The notes: generated by a model from the sequence alone, not told the origin. Positions 35,365 to 47,531 are shown, counted from the stretch's first letter. The stretch is DNA of 64,000 bases from Micromussa lordhowensis (GCA_964020085.1 OZ026606.1:18883306-18947305); one strand, 5' to 3'. Made by a program: numbers and translations.

Positions 35365-35587
35365 TTTGTGATATCTTTCCACATCTATTGGAGGCTTACT
35401 ATTGGACAATAACTTAACTTCAAATATTATATAAGAAACAAACAAAAATTAAACAAACCAAAGAAAAAACGAAAGACAAAATAATAAATAATTTCATTGC
35501 AAAACTTGACAATTTCTCTTCTCATAAAAAATTGTTGATCCAGATAGAACAAGATATTCAAATCTTGAAATTGGAAAATGCTGCGAA

Positions 35588-36230
35588 CGGGATTCAAACC
35601 CATTCGAGAATGCATTCGCCAGCTGAGTGGAGAGTTTCTCGCACTCCATTATAACGGGCGGGATTAACATGCATTCTCCTGCTAAGTGGAACGCACTCCA
35701 CTATAACGAGATTCAAATCTATTCGAAAAAGCTTTTGCCAGCTGAATGGTGACCGTTACGCACTCCAGTATAACGGGATTCAAACTCATTCAAAGATGCA
35801 TTCGCTAGCTGGGTTGAGAATTTAAATTTCACCGTCACCAGTTAGGTTGAACGGGATTCAAACCCGTTCGAAAATGCATTCCCCATGGGGAATGCATTTT
35901 CGAATCCCGTTCAACCTAACTGGAGACGGTGAAATTTAAATTCTCAACCCAGCTAGCGAATGCATCTTTGAATGGGTCAGCTGCGTGGAGAATTTCGTGC
36001 GCTCCACTATAACGATACTCAAACCTGTTCGAAAATGCATTCGCCAGCTGAGTGGAGTGTTTTAATTTACTCACTCTACTATAACGGGTTCAAACCCATT
36101 CAAAGATGCATTCGCTAGCTGGGTTGAGAGTTTCATCGTCTCCAGTTAGGTTGAACGGGATTCAAACCCACTCGAAGATGCATTTCCCGGCTGGGTGGAG
36201 AGTTTCGTGCGCTCCACTTGGTGCTTGTTT
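35588..36230. repeat. Degenerate ~70-bp tandem array with one inverted unit
   Basis: Units share GGGATTCAAACCCATTCG, AAAATGCATTCGCCAGCTG, AGTGGAGAGTTT, CGCACTCCACTATAACG. Starts of ATTCAAA-type words are seen near 35592, 35711, 35778, 35856, 36010, 36088 and 36160. One unit is flipped, making a palindrome of about 187 bp (35788-35974) centred on CCCCATGGGG at 35881-35890. The right arm lacks an 8-bp piece present in the left. Confidence 0.85.
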
Positions 36231-36617
36231 ACTTTCACGTCCCGAGGTAAGGTTGGACATACTTGTCGCGGAGCTCGGTGCTTCCGTACCCGTTGTTGGA
36301 AACCACTCCACGCAGGTAGCAGGAGTATCATGCGTCCATCCTTTGGAAACACGAGTCCAGAGGGTCGTAATAATGTGGTTTAATTCTGACTGGGTCAGTA
36401 CTCATCGCAGAAGAAACGACAGGTATTGTACTCAACTGACCCAGAGGATTGTGGCTGTTTTCAAGCAGGGCTTGCATACTGTCAAGATATTTTCCGCATG
36501 AACGAAAACGAGTTGAATGAAAATAAAATCACTTTTGGAGAGAGATAGAGTTGTACCTCAGTGTCAAGAGAAAAGTTAGTTTAGTACCTTTCGTTAAGGA
36601 GACGGGGACATTAATAA

Positions 36618-36682
36618 TAATAATAATAATGAGGATGATGAAGGATGATGAAGATGAAGATGATGATGATGATGATGATGAT
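36618..36682. repeat. Microsatellite (AAT)n then (GAT)n
   Basis: Consecutive AAT repeats pass into GATGAA/GATGAT repeats over about 65 bp. Confidence 0.95.
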
Positions 36683-37394
36683 ACAGCAATAATTATCCGT
36701 GTTCAGTGATATTTTGTAAACAATAGCCTCCATTTGGCTCGAGGATATGCTAGAACATTTGTCCGCGGATATCCGAAACGGACTGGAATATTCGCGTCGA
36801 AAAGCAAGGCTATGTGTTTATTTGAACTGATTTAAGAAGTGACGTCATGATGTTTCATTCCTGACATCAATCTGCGACGGCAATTATTTTGAGACTGAGA
36901 GAAGTTGAATTTTTTAAACATTTTGTTTATTGGTTTTGTTAAATCCGAGACACAGCAATAGCCACTTACCTTAAAGTCGAGTATCTTTTCCGAGTCATGT
37001 TATCAAAAAAGAAAGGCTTTTTCTTTCTTCCTTCTTCTCGTACCTGTTCAATGCCTCGACAAGACTTTTTTTGTACCTTCTCTTTCAGCTTCTTTCGCCC
37101 AGTCACCTAAATATTATCTAAACTTTCGAAACTTTCTGCCATTTTATAACACAGGAAAAAACTTTGTAATGATGACGTCAGTCATGCGTCTATCCTCTAA
37201 TAGATCATAGGCGAGAACCAATCAAAATGCGAGAATAACTTGGGTTATTATACAATTAAGCGATAGACCACTCTTTCTATGGGTTTACCGGCGTAATAAA
37301 CCACGCGGGGTGTTGGGAGAACACTCGAAAAGCTTGTAAATCACGAGCCGTTAGGTGACGATATATTAAATGGATTGAATTTCCGCTTTTTGTA

Positions 37395-37700
37395 AAGTTT
37401 AAAAAAATTATGCGAGGGGGATTTAGAGCCACCTTAACTTTTCGAAAATTTAAGGTGGCTCTGAACCCCCTTCGCAGAATTTTTTAAACTTTGCAAAAAG
37501 TTGAATCTTATCATACTGATTACAATTCGATACTAAAAAACGGGGGTCCCCTAACTCGTTTTTGAGTTATAAGCGCTTAAAGCTAAACTTAAGGGTGTTT
37601 TTAGCAGGTTGTACTGTTGCTATGGTCAGCTATTGAGCCACAAAATTGACAGCAACATGTTCACCGATGATTGGGCAATTTCTTGATATTTACTGATATG
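37395..37700. repeat. Diverged relatives of the TTAAGGTGGCTC foldback family
   Basis: GTTTAAAAAAATTATGCGAG and GAGCCACCTTAA meet head-on with TTAAGGTGGCTC and CGCAGAATTTTTTAAAC at 37395-37490. Further right, TGTACTGTTGCTATGG, CACCGATGATTGGGCAATTT and CTTGATA follow the order seen in the arm at 18950-19050. A separate dispersed repeat copy lies at about 37170-37250. Confidence 0.6.
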
Positions 37701-37786
37701 GAGTGGGTATAAGTCTCACAGACCGCGGAAATCACCGAAAATGCTTAAAACGTTCCTTGTAAATTTCCATGTATATGTTGAATAAT

Positions 37787-37789
37787 TAA

Positions 37790-37821
<32 letters not shown>

Positions 37822-37833
37822 GAGTTGGCTATA

Positions 37834-37875
<42 letters not shown>
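37787..37875. repeat. ~88-bp hairpin element
   Basis: AACAATTATTCCATGAGCGC and GTTGGATATGAG at the left are inverted at CTCATATCCAAC and GAGTGGAATAATTGTT at the right. Confidence 0.8.
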
Positions 37876-37891
<16 letters not shown>

Positions 37892-38015
37892 AAAATAAAG
37901 AACTAGACTACAATGAAAACAAAAAGGCCCAAAAAATCACGCATACGCACGCCAGTTTTGTAGATCATGGTATAATGGCTCATATACCATGATGGCTAAG
38001 CCAATGAAAAGTCTC

Positions 38016-38050
<35 letters not shown>

Positions 38051-38229
38051 AGATATTAGTATTATTATTGATATCTCAGCCAGCGAAAGCCGAAACTGTT
38101 TATTAACTGCGCGGCCATTTGCCGAGCGTGGTTCATGGTATCGCGCGAAATACACGAAATAATATAGAGAACGTCGAAGGATTGGGTTTGGCCGCGGCTG
38201 AAAATATCTGGTGGTAAACTGGTTCCAAG

Positions 38230-38297
38230 GTATTGTAAAAACATGGCGGCTTGCAGACAAAGTTACATTACCTTCTAGAACTGAACCAAATTTAAAG
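38230..38297 (+). promoter_or_regulatory. Possible CDK10 promoter / non-coding first exon
   Basis: A short stretch with AACATGGCGGC (YY1-like core, as at the ANKRD27 start) ends in a strong donor, TTTAAAG|GTAAGT, at 38297. The ATG at 38243 opens only an 11-codon frame, so the exon would be 5' UTR with a small upstream ORF. The CDK10 start exon has an acceptor-like TTTTTTAAG just before GAATCATG, so a spliced 5' leader is likely; linking it to this exon is inference. Confidence 0.4.
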
Positions 38298-39357
38298 GTA
38301 AGTGTGACTTGGTAATGCTTTGAGTCTTTGATAGATCAAACGCTATCTTGTAATATCGATGATCTACATCTTTGGAGTTTGAAAAGATGTAACAAGAGTT
38401 GTGCACAGTCTGTAAAAGAAGCTTAAAGAATACCAAGTTCTGGCGACATTGCTTTCTTACGCACTTTTCGTGTATAAATATATTTAATCTAAAGTTACAA
38501 TAGTGTTCAAGTGAAGAAAATCTCTAAAGATAAGAGAGAAAGGTTGAATAAAAATGATGTGGACTGCTGTACGACCCACTAGACTTTATAAATAATTACC
38601 GAAGGATGTTTTGGCGGACAATGTTTTTCTGGGGGCCGGCAGGAGCGTACGAACCATTGACATTTTCCTGCGTTAATGACCATAAGGAAGCTCAAGTTAA
38701 CAAGATCATTCTGTAGTTTGAAAGCCATCACTTTTAAAGACAAGAAATGACATTTTTCATGGCCTCTGTTTATGAGCAGTGTAGTTAGATTTTGTGAGAA
38801 AAATGTGCAAACAACTCGTAGTCCTCCTGCACTCTGCATAAATTTATGATCTGACTAATTTTGAAGCATGATTTGCTTATAGAGAATTGGACTCAGACCA
38901 TGAGTTGTGAGGCTAGATTCCTTTATTTATTTATTTACCATTTATTTATTTCTCTTATGTATAGAGCGGTTTTCTAAATTGAGTGTTGAAAGCAATCAGG
39001 CAATTACTTTGGTTTTGGTTTTTGCTTTACAACACTGTACCTGCCAACTCTCGTGCCTTAGGCGCAAGTCTAAAACTGCAGATTGAAAACTTTCATCTCA
39101 CGCAGGCTCATGCTTACCGGCCAAATTGTCACGCCTGATTGAAAAATGTGAATGGTTGCAGCTTTGCTTGACTCAATTTCCAAAAATATGTAAACTCAAA
39201 CCGATGTAAGAAATGAATGTGTAAATGATGATACTTCCTTCTTCAAATAGAAAGCACTGGAAGCAAGGTCGCATTTAACCATACACGTCCTGAGACTGGG
39301 ACTAGGAATGCTAGGGCTGTTACCGCTTTCGTTATTGCATGCAAATTTGATCACCTC

Positions 39358-39418
39358 ATCTTCGGAAGATTCTGGACGTCTTCGGAAGTTTTTGGACGTC
39401 TTCAGGAATCTTCGGATG
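39358..39418. repeat. 20-bp tandem repeat, ~3 copies
   Basis: TCTTCGGAAGATTCTGGACG is followed by TCTTCGGAAGTTTTTGGACG and then TCTTCAGGAATCTTCGGATG. Confidence 0.8.
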
Positions 39419-39817
39419 TGTTTGTGTTGTCTTAAAAAAACCCAGCACTCCCAGGATGAAAATCTCACGTCTATAACTCAGAAAAAGTTAGCAGGTATAC
39501 AACACTCAGTTGAAAACCGCTCCATTATTATTTAATGTATTTAATTATATATATATATTTTTATGAAAGTTTATTCCAGACACAGGAAATTACAACTCAC
39601 TATAGAAACAAAACATTTAAATGGAGAGAGGAACATCCAAAATGCCCCCCAGGCCCAATGCCAGTGATGCAGCCCAATATCTTGTACAAAGTCAGGATAC
39701 AAACATTAAACTTAAAAACCCTAGGCGTTATTAAGAAGTGATCTAATATTGCCATTCCTGGTTACCAGTATTGTCCTTGTACTTAACCCTCACAGTGCCT
39801 ATCTACATCCAGAGGCT

Positions 39818-40010
39818 AGGAGTATTTCTGCTATTCCTTGGATGGGATGCTATTCCATCACAGGATTACCCCCCAGCATTAAATTCACTGGTACCCATTT
39901 ATACATCTGGGTGGAGAGAGGCATTGTGTCTTGCCGAAGAACATAACACAATGTCCCCGGTCAGGGCTAGGGCCAGAATCCAGCACACTAACCATTAGGC
40001 AACGCTGCCT
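39818..40010 (-). repeat. SINE copy (reverse), just upstream of the CDK10 start
   Basis: TAGGAGTATTTCTGC, GGTACCCATTTATACATC, ACATAACACAATGTCCCC and GCCAGAATCCAGCACAC match the reverse complement of the SINE at 13214-13490. Its head ends about 70 bp before the CDK10 ATG. Confidence 0.75.
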
Positions 40011-40078
40011 TCAACCATGAAAACAAGGAGTATGGATAAGGACAGACTGAATGTTGTTGTTGTTTTTTTTAAGGAATC

Positions 40079-42051
40079 ATGCAATCAGCTGAGAGCAGTG
40101 AGCAAGGCATTCACCTAACATCATTCAAAACCTTTGAAAAGAAGAAAATCCCAGAGGAACACTGCTATGGCCAGTGTAGACCAGTCACTGAGTTTGAAAA
40201 ACTCAACCGAATCGGTGAAGGAACATATGGTGTCGTTTACCGCGCTCGTGATACAGTCTCCAAAAAAATAGTCGCCCTGAAGAAAGTGCGGATGGAGAGA
40301 GAAAAAGATGGGATTCCTCTTAGTGGATTACGGGAAATAAGTTTATTGTTAAATCTGGAGCATACAAATATTGTGCAGCTTACAGAAGTAGCTGTAGGGA
40401 AGCACTTGGATAGCATATTTCTTGTTATGGAATACTGCGAACAGGACCTAGCAAGCTTGCTGGACAACATGTCGTCCCCATTCAAAGAAGCACAGATCAA
40501 GTGTTTGATGTTACAGCTGTTCCGTGGTGTTCAGTATCTTCATGAGCGGTTTATTGTACATCGTGATTTGAAGGTGTCAAATCTTTTGTTGAATGGGAAA
40601 GGGATTCTTAAAATAGGTGAGCAAGAATGCTTGATTCTTTTCCTGCTTTAGCCTTTAAACTGGCTGAATATTCTTCATTGTAGCTGTTCTCCATACATTT
40701 ACTAGATACATGTAGTTCATAATGTTGACCTATCAACATCAGATTTCTCAAAGTATCATTGCGAAAAGCAATGGGGTAAAGTCTGCATGTGAGCCGAGTA
40801 CAGTTGCCCATCAGACCAGCGTTTTTCTACGTTGCAGTAGCATAAAGTATCCAGGAGTATTTCTACTCCCCCCTGGATGTGATGCTAATTCATCGCAGGG
40901 TTTCCCCCCCCCAGCATTAAATTTGCCAGTGCCCATTTATACACCTGGGTGGAGTTAGGCACTATGAAAGTAATTTAAATTGTCTTGCCCAAGAACACAA
41001 CACAATGTCCCCAGCCAGGGCTCGAATCCAGACCGCTTAATCTGGTGATGAGTGCACTCTTTGTGAGGCAACTGGAGGATTGATAGCAATGCGTTTAGGT
41101 GGTAAGAATATAGCTTGAGTGGTTAACAATGCCTGAAATGAATGTTTTTATGTGTTGCAATTGATTTGTGGGTAAAAATGTGGGTGTACATGTTCTTTTT
41201 TATTACTACTGGAGTATGCAGATATATATTGTGTGTAGGTTGCTGACAGAATACTGTTCCATTTCTGGGTGCTCACCTTAAACCAGCAAAATAAATGTAG
41301 CATTACTGATTAGTGTATTGTGTTATTTCCAATCTGTTCTGTAGTAAAGCCAAGATACCAAGATGTTTAAGTTGCCTTTTCAGTTTGTTTTGTTTGTTCA
41401 GTTATTTATTTTATTTTTTCTTCAGCTGACTTTGGTCTGGCCCGTACCTTTGGTTACCCTTACAAGCCAATGACTCCAGTGGTGGTCACACTATGGTATC
41501 GTGCCCCGGAGCTCCTCCTAGGCTCCAAAGTACAAACCACAGCTGTAGACATGTGGGCGGTGGGCTGCATCTTTGGTGAACTGATCGGCAACAAGCCACT
41601 CATGACTGGCTCATCAGAGATAAATCAGTTTCAGCTAATTGTAGACTTACTGGGGACACCAAGTGACCAGCTCTGGCCAGGATTTTCAAGCCTTCCTGGG
41701 GCTAAGTCAATAAGCATCAAGCGCCAACCTTACAATAATCTTAAACACAAGTTCTCTTGGTTGAGTCCTGCGGGGCTGACCCTTATCAATCACATGTTGA
41801 TGTACGACCCGTGTAAAAGAGCCACGGCGGCTGAATGCTTGCAGAACTCGTATTTTATTGAGAAGCCATATCCAGTTCAACCCGATATGATGCCAACCTT
41901 TCCTGAGCACCGGAACAGGGACTACAGCAAGAGAACATCTGACAGTCAGGCAGGACAGAAACGGCCAGTACCCCAGGACACAGAACATGAGTTTCGAAGA
42001 GGGTTTGCTGATTTTGGACCTCAGCTGCCACAAAAAAAGAAGAGGAAGTAA
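40079..42051 (+). CDS. CDK10: CDK10 (PISSLRE-type cyclin-dependent kinase), complete, two coding exons
   Basis: Exons 40079-40616 and 41426-42051 join at phase 1 (ATAG|GTGAGC to TTCAG|CTGAC), giving 387 aa (human 360). It shows GEGTYG (46-51), VALK with K68, a PLSGLRE helix (80-86) in place of the family's [17 protein letters not shown] with catalytic D163, ADFGLA (D181), MTP in the T-loop (T196) and WYRAPE. The [14 protein letters not shown] start and the [20 protein letters not shown] and MPTFPEHRN stretches identify CDK10 over other CDKs. The protein ends in PQKKKRK, a classical nuclear localisation signal. CDK10 pairs with cyclin M in vertebrates and acts on ETS2 turnover and ciliogenesis; these roles are known from vertebrates only. 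TAA at 40070 lies in frame upstream, supporting the ATG unless an upstream exon is spliced in at 40074. Confidence 0.95.
40834..41063 (-). repeat. SINE copy (reverse) in CDK10 intron
   Basis: AGGAGTATTTCTACTCCCCC, CCCATTTATACACCTGGGTG, AACACAACACAATGTCCCC and GGGCTCGAATCC (B box complement) follow SINE order. A ~20-bp extra piece (about 40966-40985) interrupts the body. Confidence 0.75.
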
Positions 42052-42103
42052 AACCCAATGGGAAAGATTATTGTTTCCCAAATATAAATAGTGAACTTAT
42101 GAT

Positions 42104-42109
42104 AATAAA
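42104..42109 (+). terminator. CDK10 poly(A) signal
   Basis: AATAAA lies 53 bp after the CDK10 stop codon, in an A-rich context followed by a T-rich stretch. Confidence 0.7.
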
Positions 42110-42410
42110 AAAAGGTTTTTGTTTTGTGAAGAGTTTAGGAAAGAGATGCACACTCCATAATAACTGTGTCCAAATATTTGATGCCCTGGCAATTTTTTCA
42201 AGCTGTACATGTAGTTAGGAGACCAAACTCTGTTAATTCTTGAGGGGGAGGGGGGCTTCATCAAAAGGGAACTTTAGATGCAGGGGGGGGGGTATCATTA
42301 TTTTCGTCCTTTAAACTTAAAGTAAAATCTAAAGGTAGAAATAAGTAAAGTTTCTGATTTAATACTATGGCTGACAAACTACCTGTTTAATTTTGGCGCA
42401 GAATTTCAGC

Positions 42411-42462
42411 ATTACCGGTAATTTATTTCACATGTGAAATTACAACATTGCCATGGCAATGT
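42411..42462. repeat. Three perfect palindromes in 52 bp
   Basis: ATTACCGGTAAT (42411-42422), ATTTCACATGTGAAAT (42425-42440) and ACATTGCCATGGCAATGT (42445-42462) are each exactly self-complementary and nearly contiguous. Confidence 0.9.
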
Positions 42463-43764
42463 TTGGTGCAACTTTATTGATACAATAAACAACTCGTAAG
42501 TGTAATTTGTCACCCATGATATTTAAGAGGTAATCGAATAATTCAAAATAATTTCCTTCAACCAAAAGGCTCGAAAAGAAATTATCAGTATTTTGATAAA
42601 ACGCTCGTGAAATTATTTCCTAAATATTTCACTCGTTACCATTTCAAAAATCACGTGATTTGGAATAGGACACGATAAGGCTTATCAGCAAAGAAAGCCC
42701 GATTGTGATTGATATCTCATTTCTCCTAACAAATTTTGAGGTAAACATTGAATGAGAATAAAAATACTCATCAGGCAGAGGATAGTGTCAATGATGTGAC
42801 AGCAATGTATGAAAGTCAATAGAGCGACAACATTTCTAGGTTGGAATCGAAAAAGCAAGAGAAAAACAAGCTGATAACTTGAATACAGAGTACAATATAA
42901 CGAGCATAGTATTGGACTTTATTATGTCAAAGTCACTTGTTCAGAGAGCATGGTTCAGGGGTCGTAAGGATCAGATTGTTGTAAAACAATATTATATTCA
43001 TGCTTTTAGCTGTGCGTCATCGACTTACGATGTACTTGGGAAGTTTGGAGCGCACTCAGGAAGCTTGAATTTCTCTCAGCTGCGCCCCGAGCGACGTCTT
43101 CAAATTTTATCCTGTTTTATCGGAATTACAGGTAAACGGTGACGGCTTTCATAGGTTTCCGCTCCAACTCAAAACAGACATGAACAAGTTAGTCCATTCA
43201 AGTTCAAGTTGGCTGTAACGTAAATTTGATCCTGTAAGAGGCACTCGGCCGACAGTTGAAAGCACGGAACTGAAGTAGTAAAGCAGTGGCTTGGACTAGT
43301 GCGTGAAAATATGTCAAATATGCAAGTGCGCGTATGTGGGGGAGTTTGAAATAACCTCTGACGTCATCAAAACCACAGAATTTTGTTCAAAATTGTATTC
43401 TTTTTTGCATGTACTAATTTTTCCAGTAATTTGACTTACCTCCGTCAGTTTGGAGGTTGATGGTTCAACCGTGAAATTTGTGTGATGTCAGGTGTCAAGA
43501 GTCATTTGAATAGCCATGGTTGCACAACGTGACGCCAAAGAAAAGTATTTTATGGGTCTCTTAAATTTTAGTATCACCCAATTAGTGGACTAATGCAAAT
43601 CCTGCATTTTAATTGGCTACGCTACTCCGGCGAGTCGAGGACTATTAGCAATAGTCCTTGAGCGCCATCGAGCGTGACGCTTTCCTTCGTTTTAGTCCCA
43701 AATAAATATTTCTTCAACTTACGTTTGCTAACTTTCTTATTGCCATTTCTGTCCGACTATACTA

Positions 43765-43798
<34 letters not shown>

Positions 43799-44262
43799 GT
43801 CAATGTTTCAAGGGCCACGGTATCGCTTATAAAGAAGAAGAACAACTTTGATGAACGAATAGCTTACTCTACGAATTTTGATTACGTCAGAAGTGAAGGG
43901 TCTATCAAAAATTGCAGATCAATATATCCGGGTTCTTTTTAAAGTCAAAGAAATTACGAGAAATCCTGCTCATATATCAAACCTGCCGCGGAATCCAAAA
44001 TACCAAACGCAAAATTATATGTTCTTAAAGACAATATTTGCCCTGATAGGAATTTGTTCAGAATCTGTTTTAACAACATCGTTGCAGTTTGCATGTTTCA
44101 AGCAGCTACTAACAAATCTTTTATATTAATTATCATTATTTTGAGCTTATAATACACTAAAAGAAATAGCACTGTGCCTTGCCTAGTTCCTGTACGGCTT
44201 TCTCCCAGGCTTTCACGGTCAATATTTCGGTGACGTATCCGGCGAAACACACTAGTAGGGAC
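42463..44262. other. Intergenic, no gene seen
   Basis: The 87-codon frame at 42879-43142 and the 83-codon frame at 43878-44129 resemble nothing known and lack exon-like borders. AGGACTATTAGCAATAGTCCT near 43640 is a small hairpin. ATTAGACCCTTCG near 43769 and GTGAAGGGTCTAT near 43895 may be the ends of a short TIR element. Confidence 0.4.
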
Positions 44263-44622
44263 CTTAAGCAACGACGACGGCGACGCCAAGGACGACGCCT
44301 AGAAAAAAATGCATTTATATTTTACCCTCGAATTTCGCACATGCCTAGATCTGTTCAGTACGTCTATCAGTCTCAGAACTTGCTCAAGCTTAATATGCAA
44401 TGCTAGCGTACAATTCCAAAAGAAAATACGAAAAATAAGCCGCCGTCGCTCACGTTCTCCAAAATACCCAGAACTTGGTCATTGCACGTTGTCGTTTTAC
44501 AGAGGACGGCTACTGAAGAAATGTACCAAGAATTATAATGCACGTGCACAGCTATTGTTCTGCTCATTAAACCTTTTGTTTTGTGGCGTTCTCGTTGCCG
44601 TTGCCGTCGTGGTTTGCTTAAG
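44263..44622 (+). repeat. TTAAGC-TIR MITE, 360-bp intact copy
   Basis: Begins CTTAAGCAACGACGACGG and ends CGTGGTTTGCTTAAG. It matches 32397-32752 in reverse and the split copy at 21130-21989. Confidence 0.85.
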
Positions 44623-46631
44623 CTCCCTCTACTTTCGGCCCCCGACAACGTGACCCGAAACGATTGACTGCGGTGAAATATTGAGACCTACGAACTATTT
44701 GCCATCAAGTGGTCTTTTGTAACCGTCATTAAAATACTCAACCAGAGTACTGATTTAAGCGGAGTTCAGTTTTTCTCGTACCTTTGGACACAAATTTTAC
44801 ATATGCATCTTATACATCAAAGTTCATTGTCTTTGGAGGATTTAATCCAATCTATAGCAACCCGGTTAAACCTGCTTCTTTCTTTGAAAGACACGAATAT
44901 TTCTGACTGTTTTAAATTGTTGATATAAATAGACTTTAAATACTTCAACTTACTCAACAATTGTTTTTTTAATCACTGGTTGGGAAATTTGTGGTCTGTT
45001 CGCAAAAATTCGGAAGAATCTTTTCCCTCGGTTCTTAGATGTCTTAGATCCCTGTAGTGAAGAGGGAGGGGGGGGGGGGGGATAAAGGGTAAGGGGGATA
45101 GGGTCTCTTCAAAAAAGACAAGGTTGCTTATAAGAAATTTTTAACGGAAAACCTTACCATAGTGTTGTTTAAATCGTTTTTCTTTCACTTAAGGTGCCAA
45201 TTCTAAACCTGAATAGACTAAGACGTGCATTTTTTTTTCGCAACGATCAAAACCCTAAATACTACAGCGGTAACTCAAGTAATGGAGGCCGTTTAGATTT
45301 TGGCAACCTAACCAGTAACATTCCACAAAATATGCCAATACACCATACCACAATGAGCAACCATGTCATTCTGATATGATGGGGAAACCTCCCCTCCTCG
45401 CCAAACAGGTCAAAGATCTCTAGCCACTACTTGGAATAAATGATTCTGAACGTGTAATCACTGCCGCTTGAGTGTTAACAAGTTCCCTTCTTCGCCGAAC
45501 GTCAATTAGTGCGCCGCTCAGTTCCACAATCAACTGCAATGTACTTTACTCACATTGGTCAATTCACGACCTTTCACGTGATATTTCCCCTATCGATAGG
45601 ATTTCTGTTAAATGGAGATTGTCGCAATAGTTACGGTAAGCTAATCCTTGGGGTGATCTGTCAAGACACGATTGTATTTCAGTTTACACTTCGAGTGTCA
45701 TCCATCTCTTAGAGCAAACAAAACTGGAAACGCTTTTCTCGTCTGTTCTCGCGAAAATTGAAATTGCCGTTATTGATCGCCGGTTTTATGCCCGTTTATA
45801 ACCACCTTTTCGACCGATTCAGCTAAAATTTGCTGAAAAGTTTCCAGATAGCCGCTCTACTATAGAAGGTCTCTGACTTTTGAATTTCGATTGACTTTTT
45901 AATTACTAAAAAAGTCATGGGTCTGTTTGGATATCCCAGTTGCTAGAAAATTAAAATGTTGATTGTCTTTGAGAGTTCGGAGACATACCCCTTTTGAAGG
46001 GCATTGTAATCATTGTGCAACGAACCAGTTTTATGTGTTTTATTTGCGGCCCAGATCGAAGCTTAAACGAACTTGATCAGCGCGGAAGCATAATTATTGC
46101 TTCGTTGCGCAAAATTTCCGGGCTAAACCTGTTATTTTTCTAGAAAAAGAAAGAAAAGTAATTTGATTTCCTTATTTATTAAGCTTTCAGGAAGTGTACA
46201 CTTTTAATGTATGGTTCTACTTTCAAAGCCTCCGCACAAAAGTCAGTTTGCTACGTGCAACCTTGACATAACTGACAAATGTTACTCTTTCTTCAGCCCG
46301 TTTTCCGTTTTTAGCTGTCGGGCAGAAAAGTCACTCCTCTCCGGCGATTTGTAGATTTGCATGCCCCTGTGTCTGTGTAGAACTGGCAGAACATTCATTT
46401 TAGAAACAAGTTTATAAGAGCAACCTTGATGCAAGCGATACTAAACACACTGTATATTGACCAGGCATTTTTTTTCTTTTTGACGCAGCTAAATCAGTGC
46501 TCTTAGGAATATTGCCCTGAAACGAGACGAGAGGGTCAGATGACATACAGGCTTAAGAATAGTTCGTGTCGACTGTTTCTCCATCCCTGGGTCAACGGAA
46601 AACGTTAGTTGGTAATTTAGGGCGTTGAATA
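44623..46631. other. Intergenic upstream of Ig gene A, no gene seen
   Basis: A 15-base G run sits at about 45068. Open frames here (for example 45194-45379) show no domains. The promoter of gene A should lie at its right end, but no TATA box or other element stands out. Confidence 0.4.
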
Positions 46632-47531
46632 ATGAAGAATATCGTGTTGGGCATTTTGATTTTCTTCTGTATGACCTATGGTTTCACAGCGAGTCAGAAG
46701 GCCGCCAAACAAACACGTCTTCGAAGGGAACAACCTACACGTAAGTCTTATATTATTCAGTATGAGACGCCATGCCAGTACACTGTTGCACGAAAGAGAA
46801 AACGTGCGTGCTTAGAGACGTTGGATTCAGTACGGATGTTATTCTAGTATGAACATGGAAAATTAGGTTGCTTTACAATTTCCGTATAGGTTTTTAAAAC
46901 ATGATTTCATTTGAGTAAAAGCTTGGAACTGGAACATTGCGTTCCATACATGCCTCTGACATTCTCCACTTACGAAGAGCATGCTATAAAAAGGCCGAAA
47001 TAACAACTTTGAAATTGACCTATCGCAATATACTTCATCGATCGTGTGCTGTGCACGCGAACCGCGCGAATCAGGATCGAGCGCAGACTCAGTACCTTCG
47101 CCTTACGTGTACCTGAAAACAGATATTTACGATTTAAACTTCACGAAGGTTATACATCTAATAACAGGAGGCGTAGTTTATAAATCGGTCAGCGAAAACT
47201 AGTACGTAGAATCTGTCGACCTTGGTTTGCTCTTTTTACTTGAACCAATATTTTAATGAGCTTTGTAAAAAGTCTTGGGGTTGTTCGTTGCATTTTTCTA
47301 GCATCTGACGCTCACAGTGTATACCAGTGAATCGAAAAGGATAAAAGGCTTGAGTAACTAGGAGTCGTCTGATATTATTTCGCCCATCTCTTCTTGAATA
47401 TAACTGCATGTTACAGGCTTTATTTCGCTCATTTGTATTAACGTTCTAAACTGATGCAATCTCGATCAGAATTTGTTTATTATTAAAGACACGAGTGATG
47501 TTTGAAAGTAGTATTCCCAAACTCATTAATG

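Noticed and set aside
35588..36230. CRISPR-like or tRNA cluster reading of the repeated array
   Set aside because: Units are head-to-tail, ~70 bp and diverged, without unique spacers, and the sequence is otherwise animal-like.
40617..40651. Read-through of CDK10 exon 1 as a short kinase isoform
   Set aside because: GTGAGC is a good donor and the DFG motif follows in the exon at 41426. An intron-retention product is possible but unsupported.
42879..43142. 87-codon frame after CDK10
   Set aside because: No domain, signal peptide or exon borders; embedded in AT-rich intergenic sequence.
44309..44653. 114-codon frame
   Set aside because: Falls in the TTAAGC MITE; homologous frames are broken in the other copies.
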